The position numbers and the translations under genes were made by a program. A stretch of 11,071 nt of DNA from Gammaproteobacteria bacterium. GTDB taxonomy: Bacteria > Pseudomonadota > Gammaproteobacteria > Eutrophobiales > Eutrophobiaceae. Every line of letters starts with the position of its first letter. The first letter of the stretch is position 1. The notes beneath the pieces were generated by a model, which ran no database searches, was not told the DNA's origin, and saw nothing but the letters and a program-made list of their open reading frames with translations. Shown here piece after piece: positions 1-6,988 of this stretch. The stretch is taken from positions 1 to 11,071 of the forward strand of contig JACQHV010000195.1 of the NCBI GenBank assembly GCA_016198885.1, in the 5' to 3' direction.

Positions 1-22
1 AAAACAGACGGCCGGTGAAAGT

Positions 23-1060
23 ATGAATACAGGGACAGTAACATCGACGGAAAAATCAAATACTAAACATAAAAGAAATTATCTGTTTACAGTTATCGTT
101 ACCATATTAATTATCTTATTAATAGCGTATGGGTATTATTTATGGAGAGAAAATCGTAATGTGGATATTGCTGTTCATCAGGCAATTGATAAACCCGTTG
201 TTCAAAGCGAAGTGACCAGCGAGAAGATCATGGATCTTGAGTCCCGCCTGCATGAATTGAGTGAGCAACAGGAAAACATAGTGAATTCGCTCTCGGGATT
301 ATATCAGCAGCAACCGGTAAATAACGAAGATTGGGCGCTGGCAGAAATAGAATATCTCCTGATTATTGCCACCCATCATTTATCGCTGCTGCATGATGTG
401 GAGACAGCGCTGGTCGCAATGGAAGCCGCAGATCTTCGCTTGAGAGATATGCAAGATCAGCAATTGGTGTCAGTCAGAGAACAACTGGCCTCGGATATCA
501 ATCAATTGCGTTCAATTAATATAGTGGATATATCAAGTCTGGCAGTTTATATCGCAGATCTGATTGATCGTTCAGATACTCTTCCCCTGAAAAATGGCGT
601 TGTTGCCGAGCAAGTTAATCCCGAAAGTACGGATGTAACGTATGAAGATTCAGATTGGATCAACGTATTTGATATGATCTGGCAGGAACTCAAAAGTCTG
701 ATGATAATAAAACGCAACGGCGGCGTCCCGCAGGCGTTATTATTGCCTGATCAGGAATATTTTCTGTTTCAGAACCTGCGGATGGAACTTGAGAATGCCC
801 GTCTGTCCATATTACGCCGTGATACAGAGAATCTGCGCACCTCGATTAACATACTCAATCATTGGTTATCGCAGTATTTTGACACCAAGGATGCGGACGT
901 GTTGAATATAGTGGAGACTTTGGAATATATGAAAACAGTAGAACTCAATCCCAAGATACCGGATATCAATTCCTCTCTTGAAACACTGCGCGCATATATA
1001 CGTGCCCGGGAGACCGCTGAACCCATGCCAGATCAGAATTTCCAGACACCAAAATCATGA
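23..1060 (+). CDS. hemX: HemX-family membrane protein (heme operon)
   Basis: HemX-family protein of 345 aa. It has a short polar N-terminus, one transmembrane helix at about residues 20-40 (rich in I/L/V, preceded by KHKR), and then a long soluble part. A Glu/Gln-rich stretch at about 65-92 looks like a coiled coil, and the remainder is helical. Family members are often annotated as uroporphyrin-III C-methyltransferase, but I see no SUMT catalytic domain, so an accessory or scaffold role in tetrapyrrole synthesis at the inner membrane is safer. The ATG at 23 is preceded by a weak Shine-Dalgarno-like GGTGAAAG. The frame stays open to the left edge, so an upstream start cannot be excluded. Its stop overlaps the hemY start (ATGA), which indicates translational coupling. 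The HemX-HemY order is the usual hemCDXY arrangement, with hemC and hemD expected just off the left edge. Confidence 0.85.
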   Translation: MNTGTVTSTEKSNTKHKRNYLFTVIVTILIILLIAYGYYLWRENRNVDIAVHQAIDKPVVQSEVTSEKIMDLESRLHELSEQQENIVNSLSGLYQQQPVNNEDWALAEIEYLLIIATHHLSLLHDVETALVAMEAADLRLRDMQDQQLVSVREQLASDINQLRSINIVDISSLAVYIADLIDRSDTLPLKNGVVAEQVNPESTDVTYEDSDWINVFDMIWQELKSLMIIKRNGGVPQALLLPDQEYFLFQNLRMELENARLSILRRDTENLRTSINILNHWLSQYFDTKDADVLNIVETLEYMKTVELNPKIPDINSSLETLRAYIRARETAEPMPDQNFQTPKS

Positions 1061-2319
1061 GATTTCTGATTATTATATTGTTGGCCTTGTTCATTGCCGC
1101 TGTTGCCGGCAGTTATGCATCAAGCAGCACAGGCCATATCGTATTGACATATGCAGGCTGGACGATACAAACCAGTCTTGTATTTTTCCTGTTGCTTCTC
1201 GTTATTTTATTTTTGTTAATCTATATCAGCATTCGCTTAATTGTTCACCTCTGGAATTTCCCTGAGAGATATAAATATTGGAGATATCAAAGGCATCAGC
1301 GCCTGTCAGAAAAATATTTAACCAAAGGACTTCTTGCCCTGATCGAAGGAAACTGGAATCTGGCGGAAGAATCCTTGAAGAAAGGAATACCATACGCGCG
1401 GGTGCCGTTAATCAATTATCTCGGGGCCGCACGAGCAGCGCAATTACAGGGGGCATTGGACCGGCGTGATCATTATCTAAGGTGCGCGCATGAAGACAAT
1501 CCTGATTCAAAGATTGCAGTGGGTCTTGCCCGTGCTGAATTGCAAATCAGCCAAAAACAAACAGAACAGGCATTGGCGACTCTAACGCATTTGCATGATG
1601 TACGCCCTGACCAAAAACAGGTCAAATTAATGTTGCTTAAAACATATACTGATCTGAAATCCTGGAGGAAGGTGCTGGAATTATTATCTGGACTTGAACG
1701 CGCCCGATTGTTGTCAAAGGATATCATTCGGGTAAAACAGCTTGAGGCCTATGCAGGATTGTTACAACAGGCAGGAAAAACTGCAAATAAAGAAATTCTG
1801 GAAAATACCTGGCAGGACATACCAAAAAATCTTCGTAAGGAATTATACCTGCTGGAAGTTTATACCAATGAGAAATTAAAATATGCGGATAATGCCGGGT
1901 GTGAACGTTTATTGCGGCAGTCACTAAAGAAGCGCTGGGATACCGGCATCGTTCGTTTGTATGGACTTGTCGAAGGTGAGGACAGCATGAGTCAGCTTGC
2001 CTTCGCAGAAAAATTACTCGCGGAACACACGCGTGATCCGGCGTTATTGCTGACACTCGGGCGGCTCAGTATCCGGAATTCATTGTGGGGCAAGGCCAGG
2101 GCTTATCTTGAAGAAAGTATAAAAAGAGAGCCTAATCCGGAGTCTTATCGCGAACTTGCATCGTTACTTGAAAAGCAGGGAGAGTATTCCATGGCATCCG
2201 CCTGTTATCAGCAGGGACTTGCTCTCGCCACGACAATAGCCAGGCATGATTCTGTAAAACTGCTTGAACAGGCAGAAAGGCAAGAGGCCATGTGTGAAGG
2301 CGCACGACAGGTAGTCTGA
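1057..2319 (+). CDS. hemY: HemY-like TPR membrane protein of heme biosynthesis
   Basis: HemY-type protein of 420 aa, close to the roughly 400 aa usual for the family. Two hydrophobic segments near the N-terminus (about residues 2-20 and 38-64) anchor it in the inner membrane. They are followed by the LW..PERY..YR..R region typical of the HemY N-terminal domain. The rest is a helical solenoid with TPR-like repeats, clearest near the C-terminus, where an ALLLTLGRLS / KARAYLEESIK / YRELASLLEKQGE pattern appears. This is the proteobacterial HemY linked to protoheme synthesis, not the oxygen-dependent protoporphyrinogen oxidase that carries the same name in Bacillus. It shows no FAD-binding motif. 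No Shine-Dalgarno is visible; the ATGA overlap with hemX suggests coupled translation. It ends 33 bp before the convergent reductase gene. Confidence 0.87.
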   Translation: MRFLIIILLALFIAAVAGSYASSSTGHIVLTYAGWTIQTSLVFFLLLLVILFLLIYISIRLIVHLWNFPERYKYWRYQRHQRLSEKYLTKGLLALIEGNWNLAEESLKKGIPYARVPLINYLGAARAAQLQGALDRRDHYLRCAHEDNPDSKIAVGLARAELQISQKQTEQALATLTHLHDVRPDQKQVKLMLLKTYTDLKSWRKVLELLSGLERARLLSKDIIRVKQLEAYAGLLQQAGKTANKEILENTWQDIPKNLRKELYLLEVYTNEKLKYADNAGCERLLRQSLKKRWDTGIVRLYGLVEGEDSMSQLAFAEKLLAEHTRDPALLLTLGRLSIRNSLWGKARAYLEESIKREPNPESYRELASLLEKQGEYSMASACYQQGLALATTIARHDSVKLLEQAERQEAMCEGARQVV

Positions 2320-2352
2320 ACTGTTTTCACATAAATAATACGTTGGTGGTTA

Positions 2353-3369
2353 TTAACCATGTGGTGCGAACTCAAAGGAGTCCGAGTAGATGTAATCCTC
2401 TGCAAGACCGCGTTCCACGAAAGTCTTCTGAATGGCCTTCACCATGGGCGGCGGGCCGCATGTGTAAACCTCATATCCGGAAAGATCCGCAAAGTCACTT
2501 AATACTGCGTTATGCACGAAGCCAGTGCGACCCTGCCATTGGTCGTCTTTCCCGGGTTCAGATAATACCGGGATATAGTGGATGTATTTATTTTGATCTG
2601 CCCAGGACTTTGCAAGCTCATGTAAATATAAATCCTGTCTTCCTCGGGCACCCCAATAAAGATAAATGATGCGCTTAAGACTGTTTCCAAGCAGATGTTC
2701 AACAATACTTTTTATCGGCGCAAACCCGGTCCCACCAGCGACCATGATGATGGGATTATCGGATTCTTCACGTAAAAAGAAAGTGCCTAACGGTCCTTCA
2801 ATGCGCAGTAATGACTTTTCGTGCATCTTGTGGAATGCGTATTCGGAAAATAATCCTCCATCGTAATGGCGGATATGCAGTTCCAGAAATTCATCATCAT
2901 ATGGGGCATTCGCAAGGGAAAACGAGCGCCGCTTGCCGTTTTGCAACAGGATATCGATATACTGGCCCGCAAGAAACTGCAGGCGTTCTGTTGCCGGCAG
3001 CTTGAGAAACAGGCGCAGGACATCGTGGCTGAGTTTCTCAATTTTTGCGACACGGCTGGGCAATTTCCTGATTGCAAGATCACCCACCCCCGCAACTTCA
3101 CGCGCCTCTATAATGAGATCACTTATGGGCCTTGCCTGGCAAAATAATGCAAAACCGGTCTCGTGTTCTTCTTCAGTAATTCCGGTCAGAGGAATTTCGC
3201 CATACTGTATATTACCGCTGATTATTTTTCCCTTGCAGGATCCACAGGCGCCATTGCGGCATCCGTAAGGGAAACTGTGACTACTTCGTAATGCTGCCGC
3301 CAGGATAGTTTCATCTTCCCGGGCCGTAAATATTTCATTCTTGGACTGGAGAGTGATTGTAAATGACAT
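2353..3369 (-). CDS. 2Fe-2S ferredoxin-domain/FAD/NAD(P)H oxidoreductase (AscD-like)
   Basis: Flavin-dependent electron-transfer reductase of 338 aa. Residues 1-90 form a plant-type ferredoxin domain with cluster ligands C37, C42, C45 (C-R-N-G-A-C-G-S-C) and C77. Residues about 100-200 form the FAD-binding barrel with RSFS at 148-151 and GPLG at 192-195. The NAD(P)H domain follows, with AGGTGFAP at 211-218 and CGPPPM at 304-309, and the chain ends near FEF. This domain order matches CDP-6-deoxy-3,4-glucoseen reductase (AscD/E3) and the reductase parts of aromatic oxygenases and methane/phenol monooxygenases. No dehydratase, oxygenase or sugar gene is nearby, so its electron acceptor is unknown, and the common glucoseen-reductase label is not justified by this context. 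It is probably the last gene of a prkB-parA-reductase transcript; the 62-bp gap before it could hold a separate promoter. The start has no strong Shine-Dalgarno. Confidence 0.88.
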   Translation of the reverse strand: MSFTITLQSKNEIFTAREDETILAAALRSSHSFPYGCRNGACGSCKGKIISGNIQYGEIPLTGITEEEHETGFALFCQARPISDLIIEAREVAGVGDLAIRKLPSRVAKIEKLSHDVLRLFLKLPATERLQFLAGQYIDILLQNGKRRSFSLANAPYDDEFLELHIRHYDGGLFSEYAFHKMHEKSLLRIEGPLGTFFLREESDNPIIMVAGGTGFAPIKSIVEHLLGNSLKRIIYLYWGARGRQDLYLHELAKSWADQNKYIHYIPVLSEPGKDDQWQGRTGFVHNAVLSDFADLSGYEVYTCGPPPMVKAIQKTFVERGLAEDYIYSDSFEFAPHG

Positions 3370-3431
3370 GTAAATTGGATTGCGACATTAAGCGGTATAT
3401 AAACCGGCACAAACAAACCGGTCAGATAATA

Positions 3432-4085
3432 TTATGGAATGCTCCGGCTGCTATTCAGCCAGCGCAATAAGGGGCCCCATTGTTCCCTGTCATAATAAGT
3501 CTTCCAGGGTGCGAGCTCAAATAAGGTCATGCCATTTTCGGCCGCCTGAATATAATTCTGGCTGGCACGCAAAACCGTCATGAAAGGAATCCGGCTGCCG
3601 TCCGGTAATTTGAGTTTCTCCAGGTAATATTCAAGTTTGGCCGCCGCCAGGGTGTCTTCCCGCACCCTGTTCGCGACGGTGGCAATCTTTACCTTGCGCC
3701 CAATCTTGTTTCTCAGACTGATTAATTCATGTAAAAAACGTTCGGCGGCACGCATATCAAGCGGAGATGGAAGTACCGGGATCACCACAGTTTGTGCAGG
3801 ACGGATTAAATTAACCAGTTTCTGATCATGCACACTTGCGGGAGAATCCATCACCAGAATTTCCGTCGTATTTTCAATATGCAACATGCCATCTTTGACT
3901 ACAGCACAATCAATTTTTGCAAAGTGATCAGGCCGTACCTTGAGCCAATCACTGCTCGTGCACTGGGCATCACAATCGGCAAGCGAAACCCGTTTACCTT
4001 GCTGGGCATAATAACCGGCAATATTCGTTGCCAGGGTGCTTTTTCCGCAACCACCCTTCGGATTCAGGATCAATATTGTACGCAT
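3432..4085 (-). CDS. Orphan ParA/Soj/MinD-family ATPase
   Basis: Small P-loop ATPase of the ParA/MinD family, 217 aa. The deviant Walker A is KGGCGKST at 10-17, with the signature lysine K10 as well as K15. Switch I carries D37 and D39 in DCDAQ, and the Walker B aspartate is D80 (LVMDSPA). After DCDAQ comes a T-S-S-D-W-L..RP segment typical of short orphan ParA proteins. There is no N-terminal helix-turn-helix of the long plasmid ParA type, so it is probably not autoregulatory. ParA ATPases bind DNA nonspecifically as ATP dimers and position plasmids, chromosomes, chemoreceptor clusters or carboxysomes (McdA) with a partner. No parB, mcdB or carboxysome shell gene is in the window. Its place directly downstream of prkB is suggestive but does not establish a role in carbon fixation. 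The start has no clear Shine-Dalgarno and overlaps a possible short ORF through TAATG. Confidence 0.87.
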   Translation of the reverse strand: MRTILILNPKGGCGKSTLATNIAGYYAQQGKRVSLADCDAQCTSSDWLKVRPDHFAKIDCAVVKDGMLHIENTTEILVMDSPASVHDQKLVNLIRPAQTVVIPVLPSPLDMRAAERFLHELISLRNKIGRKVKIATVANRVREDTLAAAKLEYYLEKLKLPDGSRIPFMTVLRASQNYIQAAENGMTLFELAPWKTYYDREQWGPLLRWLNSSRSIP

Positions 4086-4141
4086 TACAGTTTCAATTTC
4101 AGAGACATGGCGTCCTGGTATAACGATTCGGCGTCATCCAC
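4085..4141 (-). CDS. Possible 18-residue ORF coupled to the ParA gene
   Basis: The gap between prkB and the ParA gene contains a reading frame, open from just inside the end of prkB, that ends in TAA overlapping the ParA start codon (TAATG). Counted from a GTG at 4141 it encodes 18 residues, VDDAESLYQDAMSLKLKL; an internal ATG at 4108 would give only seven. The composition looks protein-like, and a TAATG junction is a common translational-coupling arrangement. However, no Shine-Dalgarno precedes the GTG. It may be a leader peptide that couples ParA translation, the remnant of a lost gene, or chance. Comparison with related genomes for codon-level conservation would decide. Confidence 0.15.
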   Translation of the reverse strand: MDDAESLYQDAMSLKLKL

Positions 4142-4148
4142 CCATAGG

Positions 4149-5021
4149 TCAGGATGACTTTCTCTCCATCAATTGATGGATCACCGGACTCAGCATAAGT
4201 TGCATGGCGAATATTTTTTTCCCCGCTGGCACCACAATGGAATCCGTGGCAGACATGAATGAACCTTCCAGCATCTCCAGAAGGTAGCGGAAATCTGCCT
4301 GGATCTTATTGCGGTTTCTTATATGAATGACGGAGAAACTTTCATCATTGGTGGGGATCTCGGTCGCAGCGAAAGGATTGGATGTGTCAACGGTAGGTAC
4401 CCGCTGAAAATTGATATCGGTACGCGAAAACTGTGGAGTGATGTAATGGGTATAATCATGCATGCGGCTCAAGATCATCTTGGTGGCGTTTTCAGAGGTA
4501 TAGCCCCTGACCGATCTGTCGCGGTGGATCTTCTGTATCCATTCGAGATTGATAATTGGCGTCACACCGATTAACAAGTCAACGTACTGTGCCACGTTTA
4601 CTGCATCGGTCACTACACCTCCATGTAAACCCTCATAGAACAGCAAGTCGCTATCCTTTGGCAGGGGTTCCCACGGAGTCAGTGAGCCGGGTTGAGAACC
4701 ATGGCGGACCGCTTCCTCGCCGTTGTGAATATAGTATCGGCGTTTGCCGGTGCCTTTATCTGAATACTCCCTGAATAAGGCCTCCAGCTCCTCAAACAGA
4801 TTCCCTTCCGGTCCGAAATGGGTAACATGTCGTCCCTCAGCCTCGGCCGCAGCTGCAATTTCATCCATTTGTCTGCGATCATATCGGTGAAAACCATCAC
4901 CCTCGACAATTGCAGGAACGGCGCCTTCCCGGCGGAAAATATGCTCAAAGGCTGTTTTTACATTGCTTGTACCGGCGCCGGATGACCCTGTGACTGCAAC
5001 GATAGGGTGTTTTTTGGACAT
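4149..5021 (-). CDS. prkB: Phosphoribulokinase, bacterial class I
   Basis: Phosphoribulokinase of 290 aa from the chosen start. It phosphorylates ribulose 5-phosphate with ATP to ribulose 1,5-bisphosphate, the CO2 acceptor of the Calvin cycle. The P-loop is GSSGAGTS at 12-19. VEGDGFHRYDR gives the likely catalytic base D42 and substrate contacts H45 and R49. YEGLHGG carries E130, and IHRDRSVRGYT carries R167, D168 and R172. These correspond to D42, H45, R49, E131, R168, D169 and R173 of the Rhodobacter enzyme, so the protein should be active. Class I enzymes are usually octameric and allosterically regulated by NADH and AMP. I chose the ATG at 5021 because it gives the family N-terminus MSKKHPI and normal length; an in-frame TTG at 5078 would add 19 unusual residues. 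It diverges from msbA and precedes the ParA gene by 63 bp. No Rubisco gene is in the window. Confidence 0.93.
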   Translation of the reverse strand: MSKKHPIVAVTGSSGAGTSNVKTAFEHIFRREGAVPAIVEGDGFHRYDRRQMDEIAAAAEAEGRHVTHFGPEGNLFEELEALFREYSDKGTGKRRYYIHNGEEAVRHGSQPGSLTPWEPLPKDSDLLFYEGLHGGVVTDAVNVAQYVDLLIGVTPIINLEWIQKIHRDRSVRGYTSENATKMILSRMHDYTHYITPQFSRTDINFQRVPTVDTSNPFAATEIPTNDESFSVIHIRNRNKIQADFRYLLEMLEGSFMSATDSIVVPAGKKIFAMQLMLSPVIHQLMERKSS

Positions 5022-5168
5022 GGGATTGAGTAAATTTTTGCTGGCCGGATAGTGTTTATTACGCCATTGTATCAACAAACACCGGGCTGAATAATGGCGA
5101 ATATATTAATCCGGCGCTGAAATTATTACCATTATGGTTAATATACGAGGATATGCTGGAAAGTACTA
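5022..5168. promoter_or_regulatory. Divergent intergenic region between prkB and msbA
   Basis: These 147 bp separate the divergent prkB (minus) and msbA (plus) starts, so promoters for both are expected here. The region is AT-rich with TATATT-like -10 candidates around 5102-5107 (usable on either strand), but none has a good -35 at the right spacing, so I name no promoter. ACCAT-T-ATGGT at 5128-5138 is a short perfect palindrome that could be an operator or chance. In autotrophs a prkB promoter would be a natural place for CbbR, but I could not fit its T-N11-A motif here with confidence. Confidence 0.45.
5158..5163 (+). promoter_or_regulatory. Ribosome binding site of msbA
   Basis: GGAAAG lies 5 nt before the ATG at 5169. 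This is the clearest Shine-Dalgarno of the main genes here and supports that start. Confidence 0.55.
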
Positions 5169-6920
5169 ATGACTAAATCAGTAAAAGACACACAATTATA
5201 CCTGCGACTGTTGAGTTATGTCGTTCCCTATCAGCGCAGGTTTTTGATTTCGATCCTCAGTATGCTGATATTGGCCGCAACTGATCCGGCCATTGCCGCC
5301 CTGATGAAGCCAATGCTTGATGGCGCATTCATAAATAATGATCCTGAACTTATGTATATGATACCCATTTTATTTATCCTGTTATTCATCATACGCGGTG
5401 CCGCTTCCTATATAAACGGAATTTCGCTTCGCTGGGTTGCGTTTACAGTCATTATGGATTTACGCAAAGAAATGTTCTTGCGTCTGTTGTCATTTCCCAG
5501 CCAGTATTTTGACCAGCGCACGGCCGGAATGCTGATGTCAAAATTTACCTATGATGTGATTCAGATTCAACTGGCCGCGACCAATGCCGTTACTACTTTA
5601 ATACGGGATTCACTCGCCATCATTGGCCTGATTGCCTGGATGATTTACATCGAATGGCAACTGACTCTTATCGTATTAATTTCTGCGCCGTTTATTGCAC
5701 TCATCGTGGTAATCATCAGGAACCGCTTGAGAAAAATGAGCCGCAAAACACAGGAATCAATGGCCGATATACATCATGTGTTGAATGAATGTATTGAAGG
5801 CCAGAAACTGGTCAAGTTATACGGCGGCGAGGAGCAGGAAATCGAGCGTTTTAATACGGTCATCAGAAATAACAGGCGCTATATGATGAAATTTTCCATG
5901 GCTTCAGCTGCTACCGGCCCTGCAGTACAGTTGATCTCGGCTATTGCCCTCTCAGTAATTATTTATATTGCCTCCATTCGGGCATCCGCGGGAGCAATGA
6001 GTATTGGTGAATTTGTATCATTTTTTGGCGCAATGGCCATGTTACTTACACCCCTGAAACGATTGGTGTCTATCAATGAACATATACAAAAAGGATTGGC
6101 CGCGTGTGAGAGCATCTTTGCACTATTGGACGAACAACCAGAGGCGAACAGCGGGACGCAGGTTATTGAACACATTAAAGGTGATATTGAATTCCAGAAC
6201 ATAAGTTTTCGTTACGACGGAAAGGATGCAGATGCACTCAAAAATATTTCCCTGCATATTTCTCCCGGTGAAACCATAGCACTGGTCGGTTCTTCCGGCA
6301 GTGGCAAAACAACGGTCGCAAATCTGCTGCCGGGGTTTTATGAGATCCGCACAGGCAGGATCCTGCTGGATGGCACAGACCTGAGGGAGATCACCCTAGC
6401 ATCACTGCGCGCCAATATTGCATTGGTCAGCCAGGATGTCGTGCTGTTTAATGATACTGTGCGCAATAACATTGCCTACGGTGCACTGCGTGACAGTAAA
6501 GAAGAAGATATTATCGAGGCCGCAAGGGCCGCTCATGCCATGGAATTCATACAGGAGATGCCGGATGGTTTTGAGACAATCATCGGAGAAAAGGGCGTGA
6601 AGCTTTCCGGCGGACAACGGCAGCGTCTGGCTATCGCGCGCGCAATACTGAAAAACGCGCCTATTCTTATTCTGGATGAAGCGACGTCTTCCCTGGACCG
6701 CGAGTCAGAGCGGCAAATCCAGAATGCATTGGACAAAATTAAAAAAGGACGTACCTGCATTATTATTGCGCATCGGTTATCGACCATAGAAAACGCAGAT
6801 CGTATTCTTGTGATTGATCGGGGGAAAATAGTGCAGACCGGAAAGCACAATGACCTGTTGAAACAAAAGGGTATTTACGCAAAATTGCACCAGGTACAAT
6901 TCACGGAGCCGGCAAATTGA
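5169..6920 (+). CDS. msbA: MsbA-type lipid A flippase, ABC half-transporter
   Basis: ABC exporter half-transporter of 583 aa, almost the length of E. coli MsbA (582). About residues 20-310 hold six transmembrane helices of a type I exporter. The nucleotide-binding domain follows, with Walker A GSSGSGKTT at 374-382, Q-loop Q422, signature LSGGQ at 479-483, Walker B ILILDE with D503 and catalytic E504, and H-loop H535. All ATPase residues are intact. As a homodimer it should flip core-lipid A from the inner to the outer leaflet of the inner membrane for export by the Lpt system. Length and the PMLDGAF segment near the N-terminus favour MsbA over a generic multidrug exporter, though the neighbouring lpxK or waaA often seen with msbA is absent here. 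It appears monocistronic: it diverges from prkB and converges on tgpA. Confidence 0.88.
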   Translation: MTKSVKDTQLYLRLLSYVVPYQRRFLISILSMLILAATDPAIAALMKPMLDGAFINNDPELMYMIPILFILLFIIRGAASYINGISLRWVAFTVIMDLRKEMFLRLLSFPSQYFDQRTAGMLMSKFTYDVIQIQLAATNAVTTLIRDSLAIIGLIAWMIYIEWQLTLIVLISAPFIALIVVIIRNRLRKMSRKTQESMADIHHVLNECIEGQKLVKLYGGEEQEIERFNTVIRNNRRYMMKFSMASAATGPAVQLISAIALSVIIYIASIRASAGAMSIGEFVSFFGAMAMLLTPLKRLVSINEHIQKGLAACESIFALLDEQPEANSGTQVIEHIKGDIEFQNISFRYDGKDADALKNISLHISPGETIALVGSSGSGKTTVANLLPGFYEIRTGRILLDGTDLREITLASLRANIALVSQDVVLFNDTVRNNIAYGALRDSKEEDIIEAARAAHAMEFIQEMPDGFETIIGEKGVKLSGGQRQRLAIARAILKNAPILILDEATSSLDRESERQIQNALDKIKKGRTCIIIAHRLSTIENADRILVIDRGKIVQTGKHNDLLKQKGIYAKLHQVQFTEPAN

Positions 6921-6935
6921 TATTAATGGTTTGCT

Positions 6936-6960
6936 GAAAAAGGACCTCCTGCCGTTTTTC
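6936..6960. terminator. Possible bidirectional terminator between msbA and tgpA
   Basis: In the 68-bp gap between the convergent msbA and tgpA stops, GAAAAAGG at 6936-6943 can pair with CCGTTTTTC at 6952-6960 with one bulged G, around an 8-nt loop. The A-run on one side and the T-run on the other could serve both strands, but the GC core is only two pairs, so the hairpin is weak. Confidence 0.35.
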
Positions 6961-6988
6961 GCTGTATAACATAATATTTGGCAACCTG

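Noticed and set aside
1..26. End of hemD before hemX
   Set aside because: Two frames reach a stop here (TGA at 16-18, or TGA at 24-26 overlapping the hemX ATG). Either could be the hemD end expected from the usual operon order, but six to eight codons are too few to identify it.
23..1060. hemX as a uroporphyrinogen-III C-methyltransferase
   Set aside because: The protein has a single membrane helix and a helical soluble part with none of the SUMT glycine-rich SAM-binding motifs; the enzyme name is a common mis-annotation of HemX.
1057..2319. hemY as an FAD-dependent protoporphyrinogen oxidase
   Set aside because: There is no N-terminal dinucleotide-binding GxGxxG motif; the two membrane segments and TPR-like repeats match the proteobacterial HemY instead.
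2347..2359. Palindrome TGGTTA-T-TAACCA between hemY and the reductase
   Set aside because: The arms are only six AT-rich pairs, no T-run follows, and it overlaps the reductase stop codon, so it is not a convincing terminator.
3401..3421. Direct repeat AAACCGG (3401-3407 and 3415-3421) upstream of the reductase
   Set aside because: Two 7-bp copies 14 bp apart could be a regulator site, but this is too short to separate from chance and no good promoter hexamers accompany it.
5022..5078. Longer phosphoribulokinase starting at TTG 5078
   Set aside because: The added 19 residues do not look like the family N-terminus, and the ATG at 5021 gives the usual MSKKHPI start and length.
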